Notes under the pieces: model-generated | The model's input: the letters and a program-made list of their open reading frames with translations, nothing else | What the model was told of the DNA's origin: nothing | Database searches by the model: none | Translations under genes and position numbers: made by a program | Shown here: piece by piece, positions 24,512 through 33,370 of the stretch | How positions within the stretch are numbered: position 1 is the first letter of the stretch | How the letters are laid out: the number at the start of each line of letters is the position of its first letter | NCBI GenBank assembly: GCA_963721645.1 | Contig: CAVRJK010000002.1 | Location: 806,001 to 870,000 of the forward strand | Direction: 5' to 3' | DNA: 64,000 nucleotides | Origin: JALZKA01 sp963721645 | Lineage (GTDB): Bacteria > Actinomycetota > Thermoleophilia > Solirubrobacterales > 70-9

Positions 24512-25144
24512 TTGAAGGGGAAGATATTTGCGGTTGTAGTCGCGCTCGTTGCCACGCAGCTGCTCAGTGGCTGTTACATGCTGCGAGAGCTCGACTGGTC
24601 AAAGGACAAGGTCGGTGGCGGTGAGACCTCGAAGGCTCGCATCGGAACGATAGGCACGAACTCAATCGACAGCGGACGGATCTTCGTGATGGGTGTCTTC
24701 CAAACCGAGGGCTTCAAGCTGAAGGGCGCCAAGTGGGACACGAAGGGGGCGCTGGGCAACACAAAGAAGCTTGTTCGAGACGATGAGTTGCTCGAGTTGG
24801 CGGCCAGTAATGATGGCTGCTTCGGTGGAGTGGCTTTCCGGCGTGGTCCCGGATCGGCAGCCCGGCTCTACCGCACCAAGGGACTCGCGGAGGAATCCAC
24901 GAAGTTCGTCGACGCGAGCCTGAAGGCGAAGGCGCCCAATGGCAACGACGGTGACGTCCTGGTCGGCATCGTTGCAACCGGGATCTGGATCGATGACGGC
25001 GACAAGGTTCCCGAGGATCCGGAGTCGAGCGACGACGAGATCTCATGTAGCGGGTCTTCGACAACCTTCGTTCAAAAGAAGGGCCCGACCAGCATGCGCG
25101 AGGGCCTCTTCGAGACCGCGCGAAACGCCTTCACCGGCGAGTAG
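24512..25144 (+). CDS. Lipoprotein B of tandem pair
   Basis: 210-aa lipoprotein paralogous to the gene at 23723. The signal KGKIFAVVVALVATQ ends in LLSGC. Shared blocks are LDWSKDKVGGGE, the LYRTKGL segment, GIWIDDGDKVPEDPESSDDE and SCSGSSTTF. The start TTG 24512 is preceded by GGGAGGG and lies 24 nt after the DegT fossil. The conserved DDGDKVPEDP segment, rich in Asp, could bind a cation, but this is a guess. Function unknown. Confidence 0.85.
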   Translation: MKGKIFAVVVALVATQLLSGCYMLRELDWSKDKVGGGETSKARIGTIGTNSIDSGRIFVMGVFQTEGFKLKGAKWDTKGALGNTKKLVRDDELLELAASNDGCFGGVAFRRGPGSAARLYRTKGLAEESTKFVDASLKAKAPNGNDGDVLVGIVATGIWIDDGDKVPEDPESSDDEISCSGSSTTFVQKKGPTSMREGLFETARNAFTGE

Positions 25145-25212
25145 GACGTTTGGGCGTGCGTACGGCTGCCGCGAGCAGCCGTACGCCGACCTGCTTCAAT
25201 AGTCCGTTCGCC

Positions 25213-25413
25213 ATGCCGAAGATGAAGTCCCACTCAGGCGCCAAGAAGCGCTTTCGCAAGACAGCCACGGGCAAGCTTCGTGGTCGTCGGGCGTACTCCA
25301 GCCACATCCTGGAGAAGAAGTCGCCCAAGCGAAAGCGCCGCATGGCCAAGCCGACGAACGTCGCTCCGGCCGATACTGAGCGCGTGAACCGCCTGCTCGT
25401 GAAGAGGAAGTAG
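25213..25413 (+). CDS. rpmI: 50S ribosomal protein L35
   Basis: 66-aa basic ribosomal protein. MPKMKSHSGAKKRFRKTATG and HILEKKSPKRKRRM are diagnostic. ATG 25213 is chosen over the longer frame from 25150. It is separated from infC by about 3.9 kb of inserted genes and is followed 4 nt later by rplT. The 68 nt before it after lipoprotein B hold no clear promoter. Confidence 0.97.
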   Translation: MPKMKSHSGAKKRFRKTATGKLRGRRAYSSHILEKKSPKRKRRMAKPTNVAPADTERVNRLLVKRK

Positions 25414-25417
25414 CACC

Positions 25418-25777
25418 GTGCCTCGCGCTACGAATGCCGTCGCTCGAAAGCGGCGCAAGAAGAAGACTCTTGACCAGGCCAAGGGCTACTACGGCCGCAA
25501 GCACTCGAGCTACCGCTTCGCAAATGAGCAGGTCATGCGCTCGGGGAACTACGCGTTCCGCGATCGCCGCCGGCGCAAGCGCGACTTTCGCCGACTCTGG
25601 ATCGTCCGCATCAACGCCGCGGCCCGCCAAGAAGGCATGAGCTACTCCGAGATGATGCACGGCCTCAAGCTGGCCGAGGTCGAGGTCAACCGCAAGATGC
25701 TCGCCGACATCGCCGTGCGCGATCCCGAGGCGTTCCGACGTTTTACCGACCTAGCCCGGGAGGCCGCGGCGGCCTGA
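25418..25777 (+). CDS. rplT: 50S ribosomal protein L20
   Basis: 119-aa assembly protein of the large subunit that binds 23S rRNA. VARKRRKKKTLDQAKGYYG, the RANEQV-like FANEQVMRSGNYAFRDRRRR and WIVRINAAARQEGMSYSEM are typical. It starts with GTG 25418. A strong intrinsic terminator follows at 25810, so the rpmI-rplT transcript ends before the methyltransferase gene. Confidence 0.98.
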   Translation: MPRATNAVARKRRKKKTLDQAKGYYGRKHSSYRFANEQVMRSGNYAFRDRRRRKRDFRRLWIVRINAAARQEGMSYSEMMHGLKLAEVEVNRKMLADIAVRDPEAFRRFTDLAREAAAA

Positions 25778-25809
25778 ACACACTCTCGACCGCCGACCAG
25801 GATCCACCC

Positions 25810-25833
25810 GGGCGCCCAAGAGGCGCCCTTTTT
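25810..25833 (+). terminator. Intrinsic terminator after rplT
   Basis: GGGCGCC (25810-25816), loop CAAGA, GGCGCCC (25822-25828), then five Ts. It is the clearest rho-independent terminator in the window. Confidence 0.9.
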
Positions 25834-25849
25834 GTTGGCGCAAGCCCCG

Positions 25850-25874
25850 GGTGCCAGGCACGGTGCCTGGCACC
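25850..25874. repeat. GGTGCCAGGCAC palindrome
   Basis: Arms GGTGCCAGGCAC (25850-25861) and GTGCCTGGCACC (25863-25874) are perfect 12-bp complements around one G. It lies between the rplT terminator and the methyltransferase gene. Only one copy is present here. The form resembles REP-like palindromes dispersed in many bacterial genomes. Confidence 0.7.
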
Positions 25875-25903
25875 AAGCGCGCGAAAGACATGCAGTTGAC
25901 ACG

Positions 25904-26671
25904 ATGATCACAAGCAAGGACAACGACAAGCTGAAGCTGGTGCGAAAGCTGGCCGATCGCAAGCACCGCGAGCGCGAAGGCCTCTTCGTTACCGAGGGCG
26001 AAGACCTGCTGAAGGCTGGTCGTGATGCGGGCCATGAGCCCGCTGCCCTCCTGACGCGCGAGGGAGAGGGGCTGGGTGGAGAAGAAGTCGAAGCCGAACT
26101 CCTCGACGCGGTGGCGTCGCTCGGCTCGGGCACGCGCGCAATCGCCTTATGGGCTCTCCCCTTGATCGAGAAACCCGCCGCCGAAGCGGAACATCCCAGA
26201 CACTCCGGACAACGGGGCGAACCCGGGAGCACGGATGCGACAGAGGGGACGCTTTGCGTGTATTTGCACGGCGTCGGTGATCCCGGGAATGTCGGGAGCA
26301 TCATTCGCAGCACCGGGGCGCTCGCGGATGCCTGGGTGGCGCTGGGTCCCGATTGCGCGGATCCCTTCGGGCCCAAGGCGGTCCGGGCATCGATGGGCGG
26401 GATCTTCACGGTCCCCGTCAGCCGTTGTGGCTTCGATGAGACCCCCGTGCCGCGCGTCGCCCTGGTCGCCCACGGCGGTGACCGGCAGCCCGCCGCCGGC
26501 AGTCGGACGATCTGCCTGGGGGCCGAGCGCGACGGCCTGCCGCAGGACATCGTGGACGCGACCGACGCGACGTGGACCATTCCGATACGTCGCGACGCCG
26601 TCGAGTCGCTGGGCGTCGCTGCCGCGGCGGCGATCGCTTTGAGCCGGATAGGGTCGAGAGTCGGCGAGTAA
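25904..26671 (+). CDS. SpoU/TrmH-family RNA 2'-O-methyltransferase
   Basis: 255-aa SAM-dependent ribose methyltransferase of rRNA or tRNA. The N-terminal substrate-binding region is LKLVRKLADRKHREREGLFV. The knotted SPOUT domain shows HGVGDPGNVGSIIRSTGALA, CLGAERDGLPQDIV and the SAM-loop end IPIRRDAVESLGVAAAAAIA. An unusual charged linker of about 30 residues (EKPAAEAEHPRHSGQRGEPG) joins the two parts. ATG 25904 is chosen; TTGACA at 25893 overlaps the start region. It abuts pheS with no gap, a common neighbour pair. Confidence 0.93.
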   Translation: MITSKDNDKLKLVRKLADRKHREREGLFVTEGEDLLKAGRDAGHEPAALLTREGEGLGGEEVEAELLDAVASLGSGTRAIALWALPLIEKPAAEAEHPRHSGQRGEPGSTDATEGTLCVYLHGVGDPGNVGSIIRSTGALADAWVALGPDCADPFGPKAVRASMGGIFTVPVSRCGFDETPVPRVALVAHGGDRQPAAGSRTICLGAERDGLPQDIVDATDATWTIPIRRDAVESLGVAAAAAIALSRIGSRVGE

Positions 26672-27793
26672 ATGACCATGAGCGCAGTCGATCGAATCGA
26701 AGAGCTTCGGGCCGAGGGGGCTGCCGCGATCGCCGCGGCGGCCGATTCCGACGCGCTCGAAGAGCTCCGGGTCCGCTTCCTGGGTCGCAAGTCCGAGTTG
26801 ACCTCGATCCTGCGCGGCATCGCCGATCTGCCGCCAGAGGATCGCGGGCCGGTCGGAGGCGGAGCCAACAAGGCGCGCAAGGAGCTGGAGGCGGCCCTGG
26901 AGGCGCGCCGCCAAGCGCTTGAGGCCGGCGAGCTCGACACGCGCCTCGCTGCCGACACGATCGACGTCACGCTCCCGGGCACGCCGCCCGTGCGGGTCGG
27001 TCACATCCATCCCGTCACGCGTACGCGCCGAGAGATCGAGGACATCTTCGTCGCGCTGGGCTATCGCGTCATGGACGGGCCCGAGATCGAGCACGACTTC
27101 TACAACTTCACCGCGCTGAACCACCCGCCGGGCCACCCGGCGCGGATGGTTCAGGACACGTTCTACGTGGACCCCGCCTCGCTGCCGGAAGGCGTCGTCG
27201 GCAAGGACGGCCTGCCTCCCGGTCCGCGCGACGTCCTCCTTCGCACCCACACCTCGCCAAACCAGGTCCGGGCGATGGAGTCAAACGAGCCGCCCCTTTT
27301 CATCATCGTGCCGGGCACCGTTTATCGCCGCGACACGATGGATGCGACTCACCTGCCCATGTTCACGCAGGTCGAGGGCCTAGCCGTGGCTGAGGACATC
27401 ACGCTCGCGGATCTTGCCGGCACGCTTCAGGAGGTCGCACGGGCTCTTTTCGGGGAGGAGCGCGAGACCCGCCTGAAGCCGGACTTCTTCCCGTTCACCG
27501 AGCCCAGCGTCCAGGTGGACGTCTCGTGCTTTCGCTGCGGCGGCTCGGGAGTTCTTCCGACCGGCGATCGGGACGGGGTGTGCAAGGGAACGGGGTGGAT
27601 CGAGATCCTGGGCGCGGGCATGATCGATCCCAACGTGTTCGGCTTCGTCAAAGAGCACGGCTATGACCCCGAGAAGGTCCAGGGCTTCGCCTTCGGCATG
27701 GGGATCGAACGGATCGCCTTTTTGAAGCACGGCATCCCCGACCTGCGCATGTTCTACGAAAACGACGCGCGATTCCTGGGGCAGTTCGCATGA
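26672..27793 (+). CDS. pheS: Phenylalanyl-tRNA synthetase alpha subunit
   Basis: 373-aa catalytic subunit. The N-terminal coiled coil is followed by the class II core: HPVTRTRREIEDIFVALGYR, DTFYVDP, LLRTHTSPNQVRAM, GTVYRRDTMDATHLPMFTQV and GFAFGMGIERIAFLKHGIPD. The Cys motif before GWIEILGAGM reads CFRCGGSGVLPTGDRDGVCK, with an insertion where most PheS have CxGxGC. ATG 26672 directly follows the methyltransferase stop; ATG 26678 is an alternative. pheT follows after 46 nt. Confidence 0.98.
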   Translation: MTMSAVDRIEELRAEGAAAIAAAADSDALEELRVRFLGRKSELTSILRGIADLPPEDRGPVGGGANKARKELEAALEARRQALEAGELDTRLAADTIDVTLPGTPPVRVGHIHPVTRTRREIEDIFVALGYRVMDGPEIEHDFYNFTALNHPPGHPARMVQDTFYVDPASLPEGVVGKDGLPPGPRDVLLRTHTSPNQVRAMESNEPPLFIIVPGTVYRRDTMDATHLPMFTQVEGLAVAEDITLADLAGTLQEVARALFGEERETRLKPDFFPFTEPSVQVDVSCFRCGGSGVLPTGDRDGVCKGTGWIEILGAGMIDPNVFGFVKEHGYDPEKVQGFAFGMGIERIAFLKHGIPDLRMFYENDARFLGQFA

Positions 27794-27839
27794 CACGCAC
27801 GCCGGCACGCGCCGCATTCGAACCCGGGGGCGCTAACCG

Positions 27840-30305
27840 ATGAAGGTTCCCTATTCCTGGCTCAAGGAGTACTGCGATCCGGGTCTACCGGTAGCGGAGC
27901 TCGCCGATCTTTTGTCCATGCGCGCAGTGGAGGTCGAGCGGGTCTCGACGGTCGGCCCGCCTTCGCCGGACGGCTTTGTCGTCGGACACGTCGTCTCTGC
28001 AGAGCAGCACCCGAATGCCGATCGCCTGCGCGTATGCCTGGTCGACGACGGCGAAGGCGAGCGGACGATCGTCTGCGGCGCTCCCAACGTCGCAACAGGC
28101 CAGACGGTTGCGGTCGCTCTACCCGGCGCTGTCATGCCCGGCGGGCAGAAGCTGGGCAAGGCCAAGCTGCGGGGGATCGAATCGGCCGGGATGATCCTGG
28201 CCGAGGACGAGCTGGAGCTGGGAAGCGATCACGACGGGATCATGGTCCTCGCTACCGGCGATGGCGCTCCGGCGCCCGGCACGCCGCTCGCCGACGTCCT
28301 GCCGATCGCGGAGGAGGTGCTCGAGCTGGACCTCAACCCGAACCGCTCGGACTGCCTCGGCATCTACGGCGTGGCCCGCGAGGTCCACGCGATCACCGGT
28401 GCGGGTCTGGCGCCGCCGCCGTGGGCTGACGACCATGGCGCGACGGGCTCCGGCTCGGTCGAGGATCTGGCGAAGATCACGGTCGAGGTGCCCGAGCTCT
28501 GTCCGCGCTTCACCGCACGTGCGTTCGAGAACGTCCAGATGGGACCGTCGCCGCTCTGGCTCCGCGCTCGCCTGATCGCTGCGGGGCAGCGGCCGATCTC
28601 GAACATCGTCGACGTGACCAACTACGTGATGCTCCTGACCGGGCAGCCGCTTCACTCCTACGACCTCGACCGCGTCGCAGGGGGCGTCCTGGTCGTCCGT
28701 GCCTCGGCTGACGGTGAAAAGATCACGACTCTCGATGGAACCGAGCGCGTACTCGACTCTCAGATGGTCCTGATCTGCGATGCCGATGGGCCAGCCGGCG
28801 GAATCGCCGGCGTGATGGGTGGCCGTGAGTCTGAGGTGTCCGACAGCACGACGAGGGTCCTGCTGGAGGCTGCGACCTGGGACGGTCCCAACATCCTTCA
28901 GACCTCGAACGAGCTGGGCCTGCGCTCGGAGGCTTCGGCCCGCTTCGAAAAGCAGCTCCATCCCGAGTTGGCGATGCGTGCGCAGCGTGTCGCCTCAAGA
29001 CTGATCTGCGAGAACTCGGGCGCCACGCTCGTCCCGGGCACGCTGGACGTTGCCACAGAGCCTCCGGCGCCTCACGTGATCGCCCTGCGCTCCGCACGGA
29101 CGGAGGCGATCCTCGGGATCTCGATTCCCGTCGAGGAAGCGGAGGAGAACCTGACCCGCCTGGGCTTCGCGGTCGGCCGCGAAGGCGAGGATCTCACTGC
29201 CGAGATCACGCCCGATCGCCACTACGACGTCACGCGCGAGATCGACCTGATCGAGGAGGTGGCTCGCCTTCACGGGCTCGATCAGCTTCCGCGGACGCTC
29301 CCAGCCCACGGAGAGCGCGGCGGGCTGAGTCGCGGCCAGGCGCTTAGACGCCGGCTCGAAGACGACCTGCGCGACCTTGGCTTCGACCAGGCGATCTCCT
29401 GGGGGCTTGTCTCGCCCGCGGTGTTCGATCTTCTCCGGCTCGCCGAGGATGACCCGCGACGCAGCGCGGTCCAGGTGGCCAACCCCCTCTCGGAGGAGCT
29501 GTCCGCGATGCGAACGACGCTTCTCGGCGGTCTTCTCGACGCCGCACGGCGGAACCTGGCACATGGGTCGGATCGGGCGAGCCTGTTCGAGTCCGGGCGC
29601 GCGTACATCGCGGAGCCGCCGCCTGCAGTGGGAAGCATTGAGGCGGGCGCCTTCCCGGGCGTCCTACCCGCGCCGGACCGCGAGCCCCACCGCCTGGCGG
29701 CAGTGGTCGTCGGGTCGCTCGCTCCCGCCACTTGGCGCGGCGAGGCGCCACCCGGCGACTTCTTCGCCTTGAAGGGAGTCATCGAGGTACTCGCACGCGG
29801 CATTGGTGTCGAGCCCGCATTTGCGCCCGCAACTCAGCCCTTCCTCCATCCGGCTCGTGCCGCATCGATCTCGTTCGGCGACACCGAGGCCGGCTGGCTC
29901 GGCGAGCTTCATCCCGCCGTCGCCTCGGAGTGGGATCTGCCTTCGGCCGTCGCTTTCGAGTTCGACGTTGCGCCTCTCCTGGAGGCCGCAAGCTCCGGCG
30001 ACGAGGTGTACGAGGATCTCCTGACACACCCGGCGCTCCTTCAGGACCTGGCCGTGGTCGTGCCCGACGAAGTCTCAGCGGAGCGCGTTCGCGAGACGAT
30101 CGTCGCGGCCGCGGGGGATCTCCTTCGAAGCGCCGAGATCTTCGATCTCTACCGTGGCGAGCAGGTGGGCGAAGGCCGCAAGAGCCTCGCCCTCCGCCTC
30201 GAGTTCCGCGCCGCGGGGCGCACTCTCACCGACGAGGAGGTTGCTCCCGTCCGCAGCGCGATCGCAGACTCCCTGGAGGGCATCGGGGGGTCGCTTCGTG
30301 GCTGA
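27840..30305 (+). CDS. pheT: Phenylalanyl-tRNA synthetase beta subunit
   Basis: 821 aa, full family length. It has an N-terminal tRNA-binding (EMAP-like) domain with PNADRLRVCLVDDGEGERTI and CGAPNVATGQTVAVALPGAV, a B3/B4 editing domain with ISNIVDVTNYVMLLTGQPLH, the B5 domain with DRHYDVTREIDLIEEVARLH, and the C-terminal anticodon-binding domain. It pairs with PheS as an alpha2-beta2 enzyme. Its 3' end overlaps the argC start by 8 nt, tying the arg operon to the translation block. Confidence 0.98.
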   Translation: MKVPYSWLKEYCDPGLPVAELADLLSMRAVEVERVSTVGPPSPDGFVVGHVVSAEQHPNADRLRVCLVDDGEGERTIVCGAPNVATGQTVAVALPGAVMPGGQKLGKAKLRGIESAGMILAEDELELGSDHDGIMVLATGDGAPAPGTPLADVLPIAEEVLELDLNPNRSDCLGIYGVAREVHAITGAGLAPPPWADDHGATGSGSVEDLAKITVEVPELCPRFTARAFENVQMGPSPLWLRARLIAAGQRPISNIVDVTNYVMLLTGQPLHSYDLDRVAGGVLVVRASADGEKITTLDGTERVLDSQMVLICDADGPAGGIAGVMGGRESEVSDSTTRVLLEAATWDGPNILQTSNELGLRSEASARFEKQLHPELAMRAQRVASRLICENSGATLVPGTLDVATEPPAPHVIALRSARTEAILGISIPVEEAEENLTRLGFAVGREGEDLTAEITPDRHYDVTREIDLIEEVARLHGLDQLPRTLPAHGERGGLSRGQALRRRLEDDLRDLGFDQAISWGLVSPAVFDLLRLAEDDPRRSAVQVANPLSEELSAMRTTLLGGLLDAARRNLAHGSDRASLFESGRAYIAEPPPAVGSIEAGAFPGVLPAPDREPHRLAAVVVGSLAPATWRGEAPPGDFFALKGVIEVLARGIGVEPAFAPATQPFLHPARAASISFGDTEAGWLGELHPAVASEWDLPSAVAFEFDVAPLLEAASSGDEVYEDLLTHPALLQDLAVVVPDEVSAERVRETIVAAAGDLLRSAEIFDLYRGEQVGEGRKSLALRLEFRAAGRTLTDEEVAPVRSAIADSLEGIGGSLRG

Positions 30306-31293
30306 TCCGAAGGTCCTCATCGCCGGAGCCAGCGGGTTCGCCGGCGCGCTTGCTGCCCGCATCGTCCATCGTCATCCCGGCCTGGAGCTTTCGTCGATCA
30401 CGGCGCGCTCCGACATCGGTGCGCGGCTGGACTCGATTTACCCGCGCCACCGCGTTCCGCTGGCCCTCGAGGAGCTTGACCTGGACGGCCTGGATGCCTA
30501 TGACGCAGCAATCGTCGCCTACCCCCACGGCGCCGCGGCGCCCGTGATTTCAGCCCTTCGCGCTCAGGACGTCCCCGTCGTCGATCTCTCCGCCGACTTT
30601 CGGATCCGCGACCTGGCCACCTACGGGGAGTGGTACGGCGACCATGGCGCGCCGGAGCTGATGGATGATTCCGTCTACGGCCTCACCGAGCTCAACCGGG
30701 TAGCGGTCGCAGGCTCCGGCCTCGTCGCCAACCCGGGGTGCTATCCCACCGCGAGCCTTTTGGCTCTGGCGCCGCTTGCGCGCGCCGGCATCATCACGAG
30801 CGCCGTGATCGACGCGAAGTCCGGAGTCTCCGGCGCCGGCAAGGGTGGAGGAGATTTCACCGAGGTATCCGAGAACGTCAAGCCGTATGGCGTTGATGGC
30901 CATCGCCACCTGCCCGAGATCGAGCAGGAGCTCCACGCGATGGGCGCCGAGGGACCGCTCACCTTCATCCCGCATCTCCTGCCGATCGATCAGGGCCTGC
31001 TCGCCAGTTGTTATGTGGAGCTCTCGCGCCCGCTGGACGCCGAGGAGCTCCGTGGCCTCTACGAAGATCTCTACGGCGCAGAGCCTTTCGTTGAGCTCGT
31101 GGATCAGCCTCCGGGCGTCGCGGACGTTCGCGAATCGAACTACTGCCGCATCCACCCGCGTCTGGAGTGGGGGGGCGAACGGGCGATCGTCTTCTCTGCG
31201 ATCGACAACCTGTGGAAGGGAGCGGCGGGGCAGGCCGTGCAGAACCTGAACCTCATGCTCGGACTCGACGAGGGCGCAGGAATCGGCGGATGA
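30298..31293 (+). CDS. argC: N-acetyl-gamma-glutamyl-phosphate reductase
   Basis: 331-aa NADPH-dependent enzyme of the third arginine step. The Rossmann start reads VLIAGASGFAGALAARIVHR, the catalytic Cys lies in VANPGCYPTASLL, and GVSGAGKGGG and HRHLPEIEQEL are family motifs. GTG 30298 begins the domain and overlaps the pheT stop; longer frames run antiparallel to nothing known. The stop overlaps the argJ start (ATGA). No ArgR box was recognised. Confidence 0.97.
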   Translation: MADPKVLIAGASGFAGALAARIVHRHPGLELSSITARSDIGARLDSIYPRHRVPLALEELDLDGLDAYDAAIVAYPHGAAAPVISALRAQDVPVVDLSADFRIRDLATYGEWYGDHGAPELMDDSVYGLTELNRVAVAGSGLVANPGCYPTASLLALAPLARAGIITSAVIDAKSGVSGAGKGGGDFTEVSENVKPYGVDGHRHLPEIEQELHAMGAEGPLTFIPHLLPIDQGLLASCYVELSRPLDAEELRGLYEDLYGAEPFVELVDQPPGVADVRESNYCRIHPRLEWGGERAIVFSAIDNLWKGAAGQAVQNLNLMLGLDEGAGIGG

Positions 31294-32444
31294 CGAGCTT
31301 CTTCGACAAGCGCTGGGTCAACCTGCCGCGCGGAGCCGAGGAGCTCGACCCAGGGGTGCTCGCGCCCGGGTTCAGGGCAGGCGCGACGAGTTGTGGCTTG
31401 AAGGACGGCGGCGAGACCGACGTAGCGGTCCTGGTCTGTGACGCGGCCGAAGTTTCCTCGTCGGTTCTCTTGACGCGGAATGCCGCGGCCGCGGCACCCA
31501 TACGTGTTTGCCGCGAAAACCTCGATCCGGCGGCGGTGCGCGCGGTCGCCGTCAACTCGGGCAATGCGAATGCCGCGACGGGCGAACAGGGGCTGAAGGA
31601 CGCTCTCGAGATGCAGTCTGCGACCGCCGACTCGCTCGGACTCGACACGCGCGAGGTCGTAGTGGCGGAGACCGGCGTGATCGGTGTGCCGCTTGAGATC
31701 AACCGCGTGACGAAGGGTCTGCGAAAGGCGGCTGAGAGCCTCGCCAGGGATCGGGCTACCGGCTTTACGCGCGCGATAATGACCACGGATCGCTCGCCGA
31801 AGAACGTGAGCGTGAAGGCCGGCGGGGTGACGATCTCCGCCCAGGCCAAGGGCGCAGGCATGATCCAGCCGGGCTTCGCCACCATGCTCTGCTTCGTGCA
31901 GACCGACGCTCAGATTCAAGATCCCGAAGCGGCCCTGCGTCGCGCCGTCGACAACTCGTTCGAGCGGATCACCGTGGACGGCCAGATGTCGACGAACGAC
32001 ACCGTGGTTCTGCAGGCCACGGGCGAGACCGAAACGCCCATGCCCACCGGCCTCCTCGACTGCGTGTTGCTGGCCCTGGCGCTCGAAATCGTCGCTGACG
32101 GCGAGGGCGCCGAGCGCATCGCCCGTGCGACCGTGACCGAAGCACGCGACGCCGACGAGGCCGAGCGCGTCGCCCGGGCCATCGCCAACTCCCCGCTTGT
32201 CAAAACGGCGCTCACCGGCCGCGACGCCAACTGGGGCCGGATCGCCCAAGCCGCCGGCATGGCGCTTGCCGGTGAAGAGATGCCCGAGCCCGGTCCACAC
32301 TCGATCTCCTATTCGGAGCTGGGCGAGGAGAGCGACGAGGCCGAGATCGGGATCAATCTCGGGCGCGGCGATGCGAGCGCTCACGTCTACTTCTCAGACC
32401 TCACCCACGAGTACATCAACATCAACGCGGAGTACACGACGTGA
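31290..32444 (+). CDS. argJ: Bifunctional ornithine/N-acetylglutamate acetyltransferase
   Basis: 384-aa self-cleaving enzyme that recycles acetyl from N-acetylornithine to glutamate. The cleavage-site region is RAIMTTDRSPKNVSV, with the Thr nucleophile in MTTD. VAVNSGNANAATGEQGLKDA and the C-terminal RGDASAHVYFSDLTHEYI are characteristic. Having argJ means the pathway is cyclic. ATG 31290 overlaps the argC stop, and the stop overlaps the GTG of argB. Confidence 0.97.
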   Translation: MTSFFDKRWVNLPRGAEELDPGVLAPGFRAGATSCGLKDGGETDVAVLVCDAAEVSSSVLLTRNAAAAAPIRVCRENLDPAAVRAVAVNSGNANAATGEQGLKDALEMQSATADSLGLDTREVVVAETGVIGVPLEINRVTKGLRKAAESLARDRATGFTRAIMTTDRSPKNVSVKAGGVTISAQAKGAGMIQPGFATMLCFVQTDAQIQDPEAALRRAVDNSFERITVDGQMSTNDTVVLQATGETETPMPTGLLDCVLLALALEIVADGEGAERIARATVTEARDADEAERVARAIANSPLVKTALTGRDANWGRIAQAAGMALAGEEMPEPGPHSISYSELGEESDEAEIGINLGRGDASAHVYFSDLTHEYININAEYTT

Positions 32445-33307
32445 GCCCCGAGCACATTGATGACGACGGGCATGTGAGCGTCGAGACGCTCCTTGAGGCC
32501 CTTCCCTACATAAGGGAGTTCCACGGGCGCACGGTCGTCGTCAAGTACGGCGGTGCCGCGATGGCCGACGAGGCGCTCATGGACGCCTTCGCGACCGACA
32601 TCGTCCTCCTCAAATACGTGGGGATGAACCCCGTCGTGGTTCACGGCGGCGGGCCGGACATCACCCGCTACATGGAACGCCTCGGCATGGAGGTCAAGTT
32701 CCACGAGGGCCTTCGCGTTTCCGACCCCGACACCGTCGAGGTGGCCAAGATGGTCCTGCTCGGCAAGGTGAACTCCGACATCGTCAAGCGCATCAACCGC
32801 CACGGGCAGCCCGCGGTGGGACTATCGGGCGAGGACGGCTCGATGTTCGCCGTGAGGCCGGTCGCCAACTCGGACGAGGTGGGGAACGTCGGCGAGGTCG
32901 AGCGGGTGGACGTCGACGTCATCAACCACATCGCCGCTGACTACATCCCGGTCGTCGCCTCAGCTGCTGCCGACGCGCGGGGCAACTCCTACAACGTGAA
33001 CGCCGACGCGGCCGCAGGCAAGGTTGCCGCGGCGCTCCGAGCGCACAAGGTCATGTTCCTGACCGACGTCGCGGGGTGGCTCGAGGATCCGGCGGACGAA
33101 TCGACGCTGATCTCGACCGCGCGCGTTGACGAGGTCGAGCGCGTCCTGGGGGATATCCAGGGCGGCATGCGCCCCAAGCTCTCCGCCTGCGTCGAGGCGA
33201 TCCGGGGCGGCGTCGGTTCGGCTCAGATCGTCGACGGCCGCCTTCCGCACTCGATCCTGCTCGAACTCTTCACGGATCGCGGCGTCGGCACCAAGATCAC
33301 GCCGTGA
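32441..33307 (+). CDS. argB: Acetylglutamate kinase
   Basis: 288-aa amino-acid kinase that phosphorylates N-acetylglutamate. Motifs are VVVKYGGAAMADEALM, VVVHGGGPDITRYMERLG, NVNADAAAGKVAAAL and LTDVAGWLEDPADES. GTG 32441 overlaps the argJ stop. The next arg gene, argD, is separated by a hairpin at 33322 and an unrelated Cys-rich gene. Confidence 0.97.
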   Translation: MSPEHIDDDGHVSVETLLEALPYIREFHGRTVVVKYGGAAMADEALMDAFATDIVLLKYVGMNPVVVHGGGPDITRYMERLGMEVKFHEGLRVSDPDTVEVAKMVLLGKVNSDIVKRINRHGQPAVGLSGEDGSMFAVRPVANSDEVGNVGEVERVDVDVINHIAADYIPVVASAAADARGNSYNVNADAAAGKVAAALRAHKVMFLTDVAGWLEDPADESTLISTARVDEVERVLGDIQGGMRPKLSACVEAIRGGVGSAQIVDGRLPHSILLELFTDRGVGTKITP

Positions 33308-33321
33308 GGCGGCCGCGGCCC

Positions 33322-33363
33322 AAACGTCCCACGCTCCCCTATACGGGGTAGCGCTGGACGTTT
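33322..33363. repeat. Second AAACGTCC hairpin element
   Basis: Arms AAACGTCC (33322-33329) and GGACGTTT (33356-33363) flank CCCCTATACGGGG (33336 onward), the same nested layout as the element at 13819, with shared AAACGTCCCACGC and CCCTATA stretches. It lies between argB and the TTG of the next gene, inside what is otherwise an operon, and could attenuate or protect the argCJB mRNA. Confidence 0.75.
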
Positions 33364-33370
33364 CGCCATC

